From positions 377,481-441,480 of the forward strand of contig CAJJDN010000060.1 in the NCBI GenBank assembly GCA_905182985.1: a DNA stretch of 64,000 bases. The letters run 5' to 3'. Under the pieces are notes generated by a model. The model was not told where the DNA came from and did no database searches. It was given only the letters and a program-made list of their open reading frames with translations. Shown here one piece after another: positions 25,974 through 37,648 of the stretch (positions are counted from its first letter, which is position 1; each line of letters starts with the position of its first letter). The position numbers and the translations under genes were made by a program. This DNA comes from Paramecium sonneborni. Lineage: Eukaryota; Ciliophora; Oligohymenophorea; Peniculida; Parameciidae.

Positions 25974-28326
25974 ATGCCACCAAAAAGATAACACCACAAA
26001 ACTTAGTCCTCTGAAATTTCCCCATAAGCTTTAATGAGTTATCTCTCAAATAGAGAATAAATTTAAGCAAGATTCTCAAATTCGCCAACCTTACAAATAG
26101 ATTTTAAAGTAACATAATAAATTGATATTAGGTTAACAAATAATTAATTCATTAATAAAGTCCTTTGTTAAGATAGAATGGTTCTTAAAATAATTTAAGG
26201 ATAACCCAATAATAGTATCTATTTATTATAAAATCTGAGATAAACATAAAGAAAAATATAATAATCAGATTTGCTGAAATCAAAAGGTTTCATGTCTCCA
26301 AAATTTGTAAGTCAAGAGAAAAAACAAGTGTAATAAAAAACTGTCATTCGATAAGGAGGGAATCACATAAAAACTTAACCTCATTCACATTAAAATTCAT
26401 AATCTTCGATTACTAAAATTGATAAGACATAGGATGATTATAAATAATTATCACTCATATCTTCTGCATTACCAAAATCTTCTGAAATTTTGTTAACTCA
26501 ACCATAATCTGCAATGAATAAAACAGAACTCACATTAAAATAGAAAGCAGATTTAGCAATATTAGAAATGAAGCAAAAATAATAAGAGGAATTATTATAA
26601 AGAATAAATTTTTAAAAATCCTTAGGAGTTTCAAGTGCAAAAAATTAATCTTAGTTGTTTATGCAATAAAACTAATATAAATCAAGTAGTACTAAACAAT
26701 TAGAAAGTTAAAAAATTTAAACTCATTCGGCATCCTAACCAATAATTGAGTTTACCCCAAATAAACCAATAACAACTAGGTAAATAATCAATTTATTTTA
26801 TAGAAAGTAATTATAAGATACAATTAATCTTATTTTATTATGTAAAAATATAAAAGAAAAAATAACAATAGATTTATAATAAAATTCAATACAACATTTA
26901 TTAGATTTAGTAAAACAAATTGTGTTAAAAAATTTCGGAACAACATAACCTTCTGTTATTGGAATTAAAACTTGTAATATTTCAATACCTGTGGATTATA
27001 TCTTATCAAAAGTAGAAAGACCTTTATCTCTATTAAATTCTAGTTAACTCTAGCCCTTAATCATTGAACCAGTATTTGAATTAGAAAATGAAATAAAAAC
27101 TCCTCGAGTAAGTTTAAAAGACTTTGAATTTATAAGATGTATTGGAATGGGAGGATTCTCTAAAGTATACATGGTCAGAGAAAGAAAATCAGGATAATAT
27201 TTTGCAATGAAATTAATAGAAAAGAGTCCCATTATCTAATAGAATAAATAGACAATTATCTAAAATGAGAGAGATATCATGTCTATTCTTAATCATCCTT
27301 TTATAGTGAAAATGCAATATGCTTTTGAATCTAGAAAATATTTAGTTTTTGTTTTAGAGTATTGTTCTGGAGGAGAATTGTTTTATTTATTGAGGAAGGT
27401 ATTATCCATTAAATTCATTTCTTTAGGTAAAGAGAATGAAGGAAGAAGAAGCCTTTTTTTACTTTTCAGAAATATGCTTAGGAATGAAAAATTTACATGA
27501 AAATAACATTATTTATAGAGATATTAAACCTGAGAATATTTTAATAGATTTTGATGGACATGTTAGAATTGCAGATTTTGGATTATCAAAACCTAATATG
27601 ACAGATTAAGATATAGGATATTCATTTTGTGGATCACCAGAGTATATGGCACCAGAAATGCTATTAAAATCTGGTCATACATTTTAACTTGATTTATATT
27701 GTTTAGGAGCTTTGTTATATGAATTAGTTACTGGTTTACCTCCTTATTATTCAAGGAATACAGAAGAAATTTACACTAGAATTCTTAATTAAAAATTAAA
27801 TTTTCCTCCATAATTATAAATGTCTCCTTAAATTAAAGATTTATTAAATAATTTATTAGCTAAAAATCCAAAAAATAGAATTGATTCTATAGATACTTTA
27901 TTAAAACACCCTTGGATGATATAATGGGGTGATAAAAATTTATATAAAGATATTTTATAAAAAAAGGTTGAACCACCATTTAAACCAGATCATTATTCGT
28001 TTAATTTTGATGAAGAAGAATTTGGCTAAGGTGAAGCTTAATTCTTAGCTTTTATAAAACCTCTTTAATAGAACATCTCTGAAAATTTTCCTAAAGAAAT
28101 TATACTAAAATAGTTTTATTATAATACTAATGAAGCCAATTTTCAAGAAAGTACTGGTGGAACAAGAAATAATTAAATTGAATAATAATGTACACAAAGA
28201 TTGAAAAGTAAAAGATTAAATACATTTGAAAGTGAAAATTAAATAAACCAATAAGATTAAAAAAATTATTTATTAAATTAATTGAAAATGTAAAATGATA
28301 ATGATTAAAAGAGAAAATCAGCATGA
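25974..28326 (+). CDS. AGC-type serine/threonine protein kinase with long N-terminal region
   Basis: A 774-residue kinase. The N-terminal 375 residues are Gln/Ser-rich with no recognised domain. The kinase domain (about 380-650) has a glycine loop GMGGFSKVYMV, the beta-3 Lys in FAMKLIEK, YRDIKPENIL, DFGLSK and the activation/P+1 segment CGSPEYMAPEM. YRDIKPENILID and the HPF/HPW segments point to the AGC group. The tail has KPDHYSFNFDEE but no textbook FxxF[ST]Y hydrophobic motif. One 28-nt intron (27399-27426) interrupts the domain after GGELFYLLRK and its removal gives 775 codons. Upstream regulator and substrate are unknown. Confidence 0.93.
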
Positions 28327-28621
28327 TGTTAATTTTAATTTATTAAATTTTTATTTAAAATTTCTAACCATATTTATTTATCCTAAACCAATTTAATTTT
28401 GAGACTATAATTTATAATGCATTTTTATTTTCTAATTTACATATTAAAAACTAAAATTTTTTTTTCATCAAATATTGCAAAATTTCTATCAATACTACTT
28501 TCTCAACATTAATAATGTGAAATTATTTGATATGTTATATCATTGATAATTAGAAATTATTTAAAATTAATGTAAATTAAATAATTAAATAGTTAAAAAA
28601 TATATTACATTAATTTTTATG

Positions 28622-30269
28622 TCATTTTTCATCATCTGAATTAACTATTTTGATATCAACTCCACACTACTCGAAAATATCATTTAAATCTTCTTTTTTT
28701 TTCAATTCAATATTTTCTTTTAATTTATCATCTTAAAATTATTATTAATGACTTATAAAATTATTATTTTAAACTTATGAAGATACAATTTATTAAGGAA
28801 AGACAGGTGGTAGCCAATAACTATTGAAAATACTTTAATTAATAGGAACATAATAACTATGCTAATTAGTTAGATATAAGAGTTATTAGATTGATTAAGT
28901 TCCTATCGAAGTTCTTAAATAATTCTAGTTTGGATCAGATTAAGTAGATGAAGTAGTTGTATTATCTTCTATTTTAACTTTCTTTTTGATTTGATTTAGA
29001 ACTATATTTTAGAAGTCTATCACATTATAAGGTGTAAGATATAATTTATTATTTTTATTATTAAAAATAACTACACCACACTTTTCATTATTGAGAACTA
29101 AATTAGGATCTAGTTTCTAAATAGTGAGTTCTTTTTTATATAAAATACTTTTGTTTGTTTTAATTGAAGTATCTTCATGAAATAAATTAAAAAAGTCGTC
29201 ATTATTAATTTTTTAAGCTTCTTCAATTTTTCCTTCCTATATGCATTATTCAATATATAAGCCTTAAATTGCTAAAACTATAAACTGCCATTCATAGTTA
29301 TCGATTTCTTCAATTGGTGTAATATTACCATATCTTTTAGCATAGTCTTTTCGCAACTTTTAGACTCTTTCAAATAAATGAGGATTTATCGTTTCAAACT
29401 CATATTTCATTTTTTCTCTTTTAAGAAGTGAATTGTATTTGTTCTTTAATGAATTCTCAGTTCTAACCCTTCCATATAATGATGAAAGTTCTGACCATTT
29501 TTTACCTCTCATTAGTATTGTTTTTAACAAATCTATTTCTTATTATTTATTCCAAGGATCGCTATTTAATTATTTTAAAGTACTTAGAAATATTTGGATC
29601 AAGTCGATTAATCCATCTTTCTCTACATTACTTAGGCTACCTAAATTTTTTATTATTAGATCTTTTATATATTTCCCTTGAAATTTAGGACCACTTATTT
29701 TCCTTACCTATTTTCTTAAATTCTCTAATACTTAGAAATTCTCTTACTCATGAACTTAGTAAAGTAGGTTGTCTTCTTATTCAGTCCAAGGTGCCTCAGA
29801 TAATGGAATTTTATATTTCTATTCCCATTTTAATCTACATTAATGAGCATTTCTTCCTAGAACCATTTTTGATATTTCTCTCCATTATTCTGTAACCTTT
29901 TAGAAAATTAATATATTCTATACTAATTATTTATTATCCTTAATTCCATTATATATATAATATCGCATAACAATCCAATAAAACAGTTTCTTCTCGAAAT
30001 CACTCCATTTTATTGATTTTTTCTTAGCATTTTATCTTTAAAATTCAATAAAAATGATACATATTCTTTTAAAAAAGTAAGATTGCTTAATCAACTGAAA
30101 GCCAATCTTTATAATTCAATCGTAAATTTTAACCTACTTTAGATAACAATTCATAATTTTCCTTAATAAAAGATGTTTTTTCAATAAACCCAAAGAACTC
30201 TCTATTTACTAATTCGTAAGGATAAACTATCAGATAGTCATCTATTTTATTACTTGTTAAATCCTCCAT
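28622..30269 (-). CDS. Three-repeat Myb/SANT DNA-binding protein (Myb 1)
   Basis: A 525-residue protein with introns of 25, 23 and 22 nt (30036-30060, 29725-29747, 29562-29583), all needed for the frame. The Myb repeats lie at about residues 75-270: a divergent first repeat (IKWSDFEKKLFYWIV ... NAHQCRLKWEQ), a good second (APWTEQEDNLLYQV ... KWSQIS ... KQCRERWINRL) and a third (DPWNKQQEIDLL ... KKWSELS ... NSLKNKYNSLL). This is the c-Myb-like R1R2R3 order for sequence-specific DNA binding in the nucleus. The C-terminal half is hydrophilic with Ser/Asn/Gln runs. A relative of the same layout lies at 34242-35916 on the other strand. Confidence 0.88.
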
Positions 30270-30814
30270 TTCACAACTTCCTATCAAATTATGATCTTTT
30301 TAAATTTTAGTATTTTTTTAAGCAATCATATATATTATTAAATAATACTTTTAACAGATTTTTAGAAAATAACTAAATAAATACATATAAACATAACAAT
30401 TTATAGAATTCATTATGAGTTTACTATTCATCTCAATGAATTTGAAAATAGATGTTTTGAATATAATAAAAGTTTAGTTATATTATAAAATTGATATTAT
30501 TATCAATCACATAAATTCATTTGATATTAAAAATATTAAAATTAATGATTAGTAAGAACAAACCAAAAAATTCATTCTAATAATTCTTATTGATTTACTA
30601 TTCAAGACAATTAATATTTAAAAGTATTATCGAAACAGTACTAAAAAAGTACTTCTTAATAAAGTAATAGTTTTATTTCACTTTTTAAAAATACTTTTTC
30701 TTCTTCTTAAATCAAATAAATACACTGTTATTAGTTTTTATTTGTCAAATAAATAATTCCCTTTCGTCAATCATAAATAAACAATTAGTTAAGATAATAT
30801 TAATTATTCATATT
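30270..30814. other. Gene-free stretch
   Basis: About 545 AT-rich bases between the divergent starts of Myb 1 and the coiled-coil gene. A five-base inverted repeat (AGTAC with a short A-rich spacer) near 30640-30660 is too small to call a terminator or hairpin gene. Confidence 0.4.
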
Positions 30815-31371
30815 ATGATAACTGCTTAAATAAGAACCTCAAAAGTCAAATTATCAAAACATAAAATATAAAATAGTTAGCCCACAATATTAAACTATTC
30901 AAATATAAATAGTTTTCATGAATTTTTTAATAACAGTTCACATAGTAATGAAAAGAGATAGAGCATATTTAACAGTAGATGTAAAACTGAGAATAACTAA
31001 ATGGATGTATCAATAAAGCAGAACAAACCAAAATAATCTAGTTAATCTACAACCATTAGTTTGGCAAGCAGTACTAGTCCTAATTAAGGTATGAAAAATA
31101 ACAAAGGCAATTCTAACAGCAGCAGTAAAATATTGCAACAAACTAATTCTATCAATCCATTCTAAGGAAATGGAACAAATCAAAAACTATAATAGTAATT
31201 ACTAAAAATTGTTGAAAGAACTAAGCACATGATGGATAATTATTAGACAACTCTTAGAAAATGGGAATTAAGGGAACAGGAACTCAAATAAGAAATATCA
31301 ACCTTAAAAAAAATCATTGAAAGATAAAATGCTCAACTTGAAAAACACAATTTAAATCCAATATATTTATG
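30815..31371 (+). CDS. Short coiled-coil protein, frame break near its 3' end
   Basis: From the ATG at 30815 a Ser/Asn/Gln-rich stretch leads to a helical coiled coil (MMDNYQTTLRKWELREQE, LKKIIE). At 31318-31323 the expected continuation RQNAQLEKHN, ending NLNPIYL and TGA 31369-31371, lies in a different frame, directly after a TGA in that frame. A one-base change in the A-rich tract would join them into about 185 residues. Without it, the first frame runs on to about 31568 through poor-quality sequence. The break may be a sequencing error or a real lesion. No family is recognised. Confidence 0.5.
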
Positions 31372-31434
31372 ACAAGCTAATTATTTCATTGATTTTCCAT
31401 TACTCTTTATATATATTTAATTAATAAATATTCT

Positions 31435-31763
31435 TTTTATCCAAGAAAAAAAAATTATTATTGAATGCAACAATACAAACTACAAGTAATTCTGTAAGAA
31501 ATTATGAAAAAAACAATATCCTTTTAAGGAAAAATAAATCAATTTTAAAAAAATTAAATCTTTGAAGAAGATTCATTAAAGGCAAAAATTATAAAATTTT
31601 AGCAATATATAGTGAAAAAGATGAATTCTACTTGACCCTAAGAAAAATGTTAGAAATCAAAGAATTTTTAAGAGAAATAAACTTGGAAGAAGCATAAATA
31701 ATTAAAATTATATCGAGTCAGAGTTATAATAAAAAAAAATATTTAGATAATAAATAAATATGA
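31435..31763 (+). pseudogene. Coding-like remnant with an internal TGA
   Basis: One frame reads as protein-like sequence (NYEKNNILLRKNKS, then DEFYLTLRKMLEIKEF and LREINLEEAQIIKII) but is interrupted by an in-frame TGA near 31566 and has no clear start. It ends at TGA 31761-31763. It may be a decayed gene tail, or a missed exon of a neighbouring gene. The rest of 31372-31854 shows nothing else. Confidence 0.3.
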
Positions 31764-33002
31764 TGAAAATGTAGAATAAAATATAATTACTTTTATTGAA
31801 ATAGAAAGGTTACAATAATAAGAATAGGTAAAACTTTGTAAATTTACAAAAATATCATTTTCTCATCCCCTAAAAATGTATTTTGTCAGAAAATAAAGTA
31901 TTCATAGATTCTTCTAATAAATCCTAAAAGTGAATCTCAGCATTCTCATCAGTGTGATTCAATCTTAGTTTTTCATACAATTATTCTATTGCTTCTTAAC
32001 TATAATTTTTAATCCCAACATCAGCCATCAATAAAGTAGATTGATGATTATTTTTGCATATCTTCATTCATAAACATAAAATTCAAAGCATTTTTATTTT
32101 ATGTATGTAATTCTGATTTCTATACTCATAAAGTTTCTACCATTTATGGGCATAATTTAAATGAAGGAGGAAAAGATTTATGATTATAACCTAAATTAAA
32201 TACAAAATTTATATGAAACATTTTGCCCTCATTTTTTAAAATAAATTTTCTAAATGTCTTTCTCCAAAGGTATGGATAATTTAAAAATTTTTCTAATCAT
32301 TTTAATCCTAAAAATATGTAGATCATTAGAAATATAAATTAATTAAACTTCTAAAAATGCTGTGGTTAGATTTTGCTGAAATAAAACAATCTTATTTGAA
32401 GGTTTTATTTTGAAAAATTTTTATTATTGTTATTTTAATCTCTTTTAGAGACTTCGCCTATTTTTCGAAGACAAAAAATCAAGTCTTAAATATTTCAATC
32501 ATCAACAAGAACTATAGTTTTAGAGTTTAAACTTATATCTGGTTCTGTATTAGGCCAAGTAAGCAAATTTATTTTAGGTTCTATTAATTTAGATTTTTAT
32601 CAAACAAAGGAGATTTAGTTGATCTCGGAGGTTTTTTAATCATATTTTTGTTGAACACTGAATATTATCAAAGCTCTAAATGAATTGTATGATAAATCGT
32701 TAATATTGGAATTAAAAAAAATAATTTCTAATTTTTACAAATAATGCCTACTAAATGGCTTAAATGACTTGTTTAAGAATAATAATCAACCATTAATGTA
32801 TAATTATGTACTAACAATTAGTTGTTCGTCTTTATTTTCATCTTTTATCTAAGGTGTAAATTTTATTTTTACAAGAGAATTCAAAATACTGTTTCCGTCC
32901 GATAAATTAGAGATAGTCAGTTTAACTGGTACATCTTAAAGGCAAGAGTGAAGAGTATAATTTGTATAATTTTATAATTCCATAAATATTAAAATGGAAG
33001 AT
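31756..33002. repeat. First copy of a 1,247-base exact duplication (assembly overlap)
   Basis: This segment recurs at 33004-34250, separated by a single N at 33003. No differences were seen by eye. It includes the hypothetical minus-strand gene and the first codons of Myb 2 (ATG at 32994). The single N and exact identity point to two overlapping contigs that were not merged. Confidence 0.9.
31855..32643 (-). CDS. Small hypothetical gene, exon structure unresolved
   Basis: Minus-strand sequence with clear coding quality in short blocks that sit in different frames. The probable start is MIKKPPRSTKSPL at 32643. The clearest block is the last, MADVGIKNYSQEAIEQLYEK, ending DLLEESMNTLFSDKIHFQG with TGA at 31855-31857. 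Intermediate blocks such as FPPSFKLCPQM need several 21-29-nt introns, and I could not find one combination that gives a single open frame. No family is recognised. An exact copy lies at 33103-33891 because of the duplicated contig overlap. Confidence 0.4.
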
Positions 33003-33003
33003 N

Positions 33004-34250
33004 AAATATGATGAAAATGTAGAATAAAATATAATTACTTTTATTGAAATAGAAAGGTTACAATAATAAGAATAGGTAAAACTTTGTAAATTTACAAAAA
33101 TATCATTTTCTCATCCCCTAAAAATGTATTTTGTCAGAAAATAAAGTATTCATAGATTCTTCTAATAAATCCTAAAAGTGAATCTCAGCATTCTCATCAG
33201 TGTGATTCAATCTTAGTTTTTCATACAATTATTCTATTGCTTCTTAACTATAATTTTTAATCCCAACATCAGCCATCAATAAAGTAGATTGATGATTATT
33301 TTTGCATATCTTCATTCATAAACATAAAATTCAAAGCATTTTTATTTTATGTATGTAATTCTGATTTCTATACTCATAAAGTTTCTACCATTTATGGGCA
33401 TAATTTAAATGAAGGAGGAAAAGATTTATGATTATAACCTAAATTAAATACAAAATTTATATGAAACATTTTGCCCTCATTTTTTAAAATAAATTTTCTA
33501 AATGTCTTTCTCCAAAGGTATGGATAATTTAAAAATTTTTCTAATCATTTTAATCCTAAAAATATGTAGATCATTAGAAATATAAATTAATTAAACTTCT
33601 AAAAATGCTGTGGTTAGATTTTGCTGAAATAAAACAATCTTATTTGAAGGTTTTATTTTGAAAAATTTTTATTATTGTTATTTTAATCTCTTTTAGAGAC
33701 TTCGCCTATTTTTCGAAGACAAAAAATCAAGTCTTAAATATTTCAATCATCAACAAGAACTATAGTTTTAGAGTTTAAACTTATATCTGGTTCTGTATTA
33801 GGCCAAGTAAGCAAATTTATTTTAGGTTCTATTAATTTAGATTTTTATCAAACAAAGGAGATTTAGTTGATCTCGGAGGTTTTTTAATCATATTTTTGTT
33901 GAACACTGAATATTATCAAAGCTCTAAATGAATTGTATGATAAATCGTTAATATTGGAATTAAAAAAAATAATTTCTAATTTTTACAAATAATGCCTACT
34001 AAATGGCTTAAATGACTTGTTTAAGAATAATAATCAACCATTAATGTATAATTATGTACTAACAATTAGTTGTTCGTCTTTATTTTCATCTTTTATCTAA
34101 GGTGTAAATTTTATTTTTACAAGAGAATTCAAAATACTGTTTCCGTCCGATAAATTAGAGATAGTCAGTTTAACTGGTACATCTTAAAGGCAAGAGTGAA
34201 GAGTATAATTTGTATAATTTTATAATTCCATAAATATTAAAATGGAAGAT
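33004..34250. repeat. Second copy of the 1,247-base duplication
   Basis: It matches 31756-33002 base for base as far as I can see and continues directly into the Myb 2 gene at 34242. The gene content is the same hypothetical minus-strand gene (33103-33891), so that gene should be counted once. Confidence 0.9.
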
Positions 34251-35916
34251 TTCTATGTTTAATTTAAAGAGTTTTATGATAAAGTTAAAGACATCACAAA
34301 TGTTAGATTCACCTATATGAAAGAATTATATAATTTAGGTTTAGAACAATTCCCTGATAATCTGGAGATTTTAAACTTTTAAAAGAATAACTAAGTTAGC
34401 ATGTAGTCTGGAAACACAAAATTAAAAAAGAACTGGTCAGATGATGACAAAAGAGTATTAATATGGATAATAGGAAAGTATATGGCTTACAACAAAAGAG
34501 ATTTCAAACAAATTGTAATTTTTTGAACTATAATCTTACAATAGTGTGAAGAAGACTGGTAGACTATATCATCAATGATGTTGAGAAGAGATTCTTTCCA
34601 GTGTAAGTAAAAGTGGCTTTAGATGTTAAAATTACCTCTTTAATAAGCTCCATGGGGACAAAATGAAGATGAAGCTTTAGTTCGAATTATAAGTGAATTT
34701 TAAGCTTAGAATAAAGGAAATAAATGGAGTTAAATTGCAACTGAACTTAATAAAACTACAGGTCTCAATGTTCATAGAAATGGAAAGTAATGTCGAGAGA
34801 GATGGAATAATCACCTAAACCCATCAATTAATAGGTTATAAATTATTAATAAATAGAAATCCATGGTAATAATTAGAAGATTTGGAACTCATGAGATTGG
34901 CCATTTAAAATGGAAAAAAATGGGCTTTAATTTCTAAAAAGTTGAAATTATAGAGAAGTGAAAACAATGTAAAAAATAGATTTAATTGTTTAATGAGAAA
35001 AGAAAAGAGTGGCAAAAATATACCTTAATCTTAAGATGAAAGTGATAATGATAATTAATAAGAATCATATCTATCAGATCCATCAGCTGAAGAATTAAAT
35101 CCAGAAGAAATCAAATAAATTTAAGCAATAATCAAAAAGATTGAATGGAGAATGAAACAGGATGGATCTTCTTATGAAATCAAATAAGAATATTAAGATC
35201 AAGTATCAAAAAAGGTTTAATTGGATAGAAGAGCTTTAAAAAATAAATTATAACAATAGGATAATACGAACAACAATAAAATTTAAAATGTAAACAATTT
35301 CAACAATATCAATATTAATATTGAGAACTTTACTCAATCTAATTTGAATGAACATATTAATAACAATTCTAATTAAATTTAATTATAAGTTATGGAATAT
35401 AATTAAAATGAAGATTAGAGTTAATTATCTTTCTGTTTAGTAAATAAAGAGAGAGGATTCATTTATTTTTTAAATTAAGATTAATTCAATAATTATACAA
35501 AAAATTAAAATTAAATCAATAACAATCCATTAATTAACTTGTCTAGTTTTTTAGGAGCTCAACCTGCTGTAAATAATCTAAATTTTTAAAATAATGTTGC
35601 TCTAAATACAAACATTGAACTTGGTTAATAACAGAATTAATAAAATAATAATTTAGAATGTTTCTCTGAACATTAAAGTTTAAACTCTTATTATTATTAA
35701 TGTATGGCAATGAACAATCCTATGAATTTTAATTAACTTCCTCCTACAAGATCTTATCTTAACTTACCAACTCATTTAAATAATAATTTTACTTCCAACC
35801 CATAATATCTTTCCGGATATAATTATCATGTTACATGTTATCAATAATAATAATAATAACAATAAGCATCATAGATGATGTATTAATCACAAACTAGTGA
35901 TAAACTAGATCTTTGA
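34242..35916 (+). CDS. Three-repeat Myb/SANT DNA-binding protein (Myb 2)
   Basis: A 540-residue protein with introns of 30 nt (34515-34544) and 22 nt (34835-34856). Repeats cover about residues 65-250: NWSDDDKRVLIWIIG ... SFQCKQKWLQ, then APWGQNEDEALVRII ... NKWSQIA ... GKQCRERWNNHLNPS, then NPWQQLEDLELMRLA ... KKWALIS ... NNVKNRFNCL. The layout, spacing and linker PLQQAPW-type junction match Myb 1, so the two are probably paralogues in inverted orientation. The C-terminal 280 residues are extreme Asn/Gln-rich low complexity. The last 871 bases appear again at 36348-37218 as an assembly duplicate. Likely a nuclear transcription regulator. Confidence 0.88.
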
Positions 35917-36346
35917 TTTATATTATTTCATTTAATTTTAAACAATGATTTTATTATTGAAAATAATACTAAATCCAATAATAAGTGTAATAGTTTTTTT
36001 AAATATCGAATATATAAATAAATAGTCAATATTAACATTATAGTGATGATTTTAATAAATCAACCTTAAATAGTTGTTCTGACATTTTAAACTTTTGATT
36101 ACATTACAACTTCTGTAGAAAATTTACATGGTTGTTTCTAATTTATAAAATTGAATCTTACTGATTAAATCATTGTCAATTCATCCTCTCTACTGTAAAG
36201 TTTTTTCCCGTTTTCCTCTGAAATAGTATTATCAAGAATAGGAAATACTTTAAGAACTTATGACTAATGTAACTATTGTTATTAATTTCCTTGTAATTAT
36301 AGAAATTAGTCATTATTAAATTCAAATAATGTAGAGAATGATTTGG
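35046..36346. repeat. First copy of a 1,301-base exact duplication (assembly overlap)
   Basis: The copy recurs at 36348-37648 after a single N at 36347. It holds the 3' part of Myb 2 and, on the minus strand (36060-36346), a broken end of the WNK kinase gene cut by the N. The intact kinase end is in the second copy. Confidence 0.9.
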
Positions 36347-36347
36347 N

Positions 36348-37648
36348 TAATGATAATTAATAAGAATCATATCTATCAGATCCATCAGCTGAAGAATTAA
36401 ATCCAGAAGAAATCAAATAAATTTAAGCAATAATCAAAAAGATTGAATGGAGAATGAAACAGGATGGATCTTCTTATGAAATCAAATAAGAATATTAAGA
36501 TCAAGTATCAAAAAAGGTTTAATTGGATAGAAGAGCTTTAAAAAATAAATTATAACAATAGGATAATACGAACAACAATAAAATTTAAAATGTAAACAAT
36601 TTCAACAATATCAATATTAATATTGAGAACTTTACTCAATCTAATTTGAATGAACATATTAATAACAATTCTAATTAAATTTAATTATAAGTTATGGAAT
36701 ATAATTAAAATGAAGATTAGAGTTAATTATCTTTCTGTTTAGTAAATAAAGAGAGAGGATTCATTTATTTTTTAAATTAAGATTAATTCAATAATTATAC
36801 AAAAAATTAAAATTAAATCAATAACAATCCATTAATTAACTTGTCTAGTTTTTTAGGAGCTCAACCTGCTGTAAATAATCTAAATTTTTAAAATAATGTT
36901 GCTCTAAATACAAACATTGAACTTGGTTAATAACAGAATTAATAAAATAATAATTTAGAATGTTTCTCTGAACATTAAAGTTTAAACTCTTATTATTATT
37001 AATGTATGGCAATGAACAATCCTATGAATTTTAATTAACTTCCTCCTACAAGATCTTATCTTAACTTACCAACTCATTTAAATAATAATTTTACTTCCAA
37101 CCCATAATATCTTTCCGGATATAATTATCATGTTACATGTTATCAATAATAATAATAATAACAATAAGCATCATAGATGATGTATTAATCACAAACTAGT
37201 GATAAACTAGATCTTTGATTTATATTATTTCATTTAATTTTAAACAATGATTTTATTATTGAAAATAATACTAAATCCAATAATAAGTGTAATAGTTTTT
37301 TTAAATATCGAATATATAAATAAATAGTCAATATTAACATTATAGTGATGATTTTAATAAATCAACCTTAAATAGTTGTTCTGACATTTTAAACTTTTGA
37401 TTACATTACAACTTCTGTAGAAAATTTACATGGTTGTTTCTAATTTATAAAATTGAATCTTACTGATTAAATCATTGTCAATTCATCCTCTCTACTGTAA
37501 AGTTTTTTCCCGTTTTCCTCTGAAATAGTATTATCAAGAATAGGAAATACTTTAAGAACTTATGACTAATGTAACTATTGTTATTAATTTCCTTGTAATT
37601 ATAGAAATTAGTCATTATTAAATTCAAATAATGTAGAGAATGATTTGG
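36348..37648. repeat. Second copy of the 1,301-base duplication
   Basis: Identical by eye to 35046-36346. It begins inside the Myb 2 reading frame, so that 36348-37218 is a headless duplicate of Myb 2 rather than a gene, and it continues without a break into the body of the WNK kinase gene. Confidence 0.9.

Noticed and set aside
30640..30660. Hairpin or terminator
   Set aside because: The stem is five bases only and such repeats are expected by chance in this base composition.
36060..36346. A second WNK 3' fragment
   Set aside because: It is the first-copy duplicate of the WNK end, cut off by the N at 36347.
36348..37218. A second, N-terminally truncated Myb gene
   Set aside because: It is the duplicate of the Myb 2 tail created by the unmerged contig overlap, not a separate gene.
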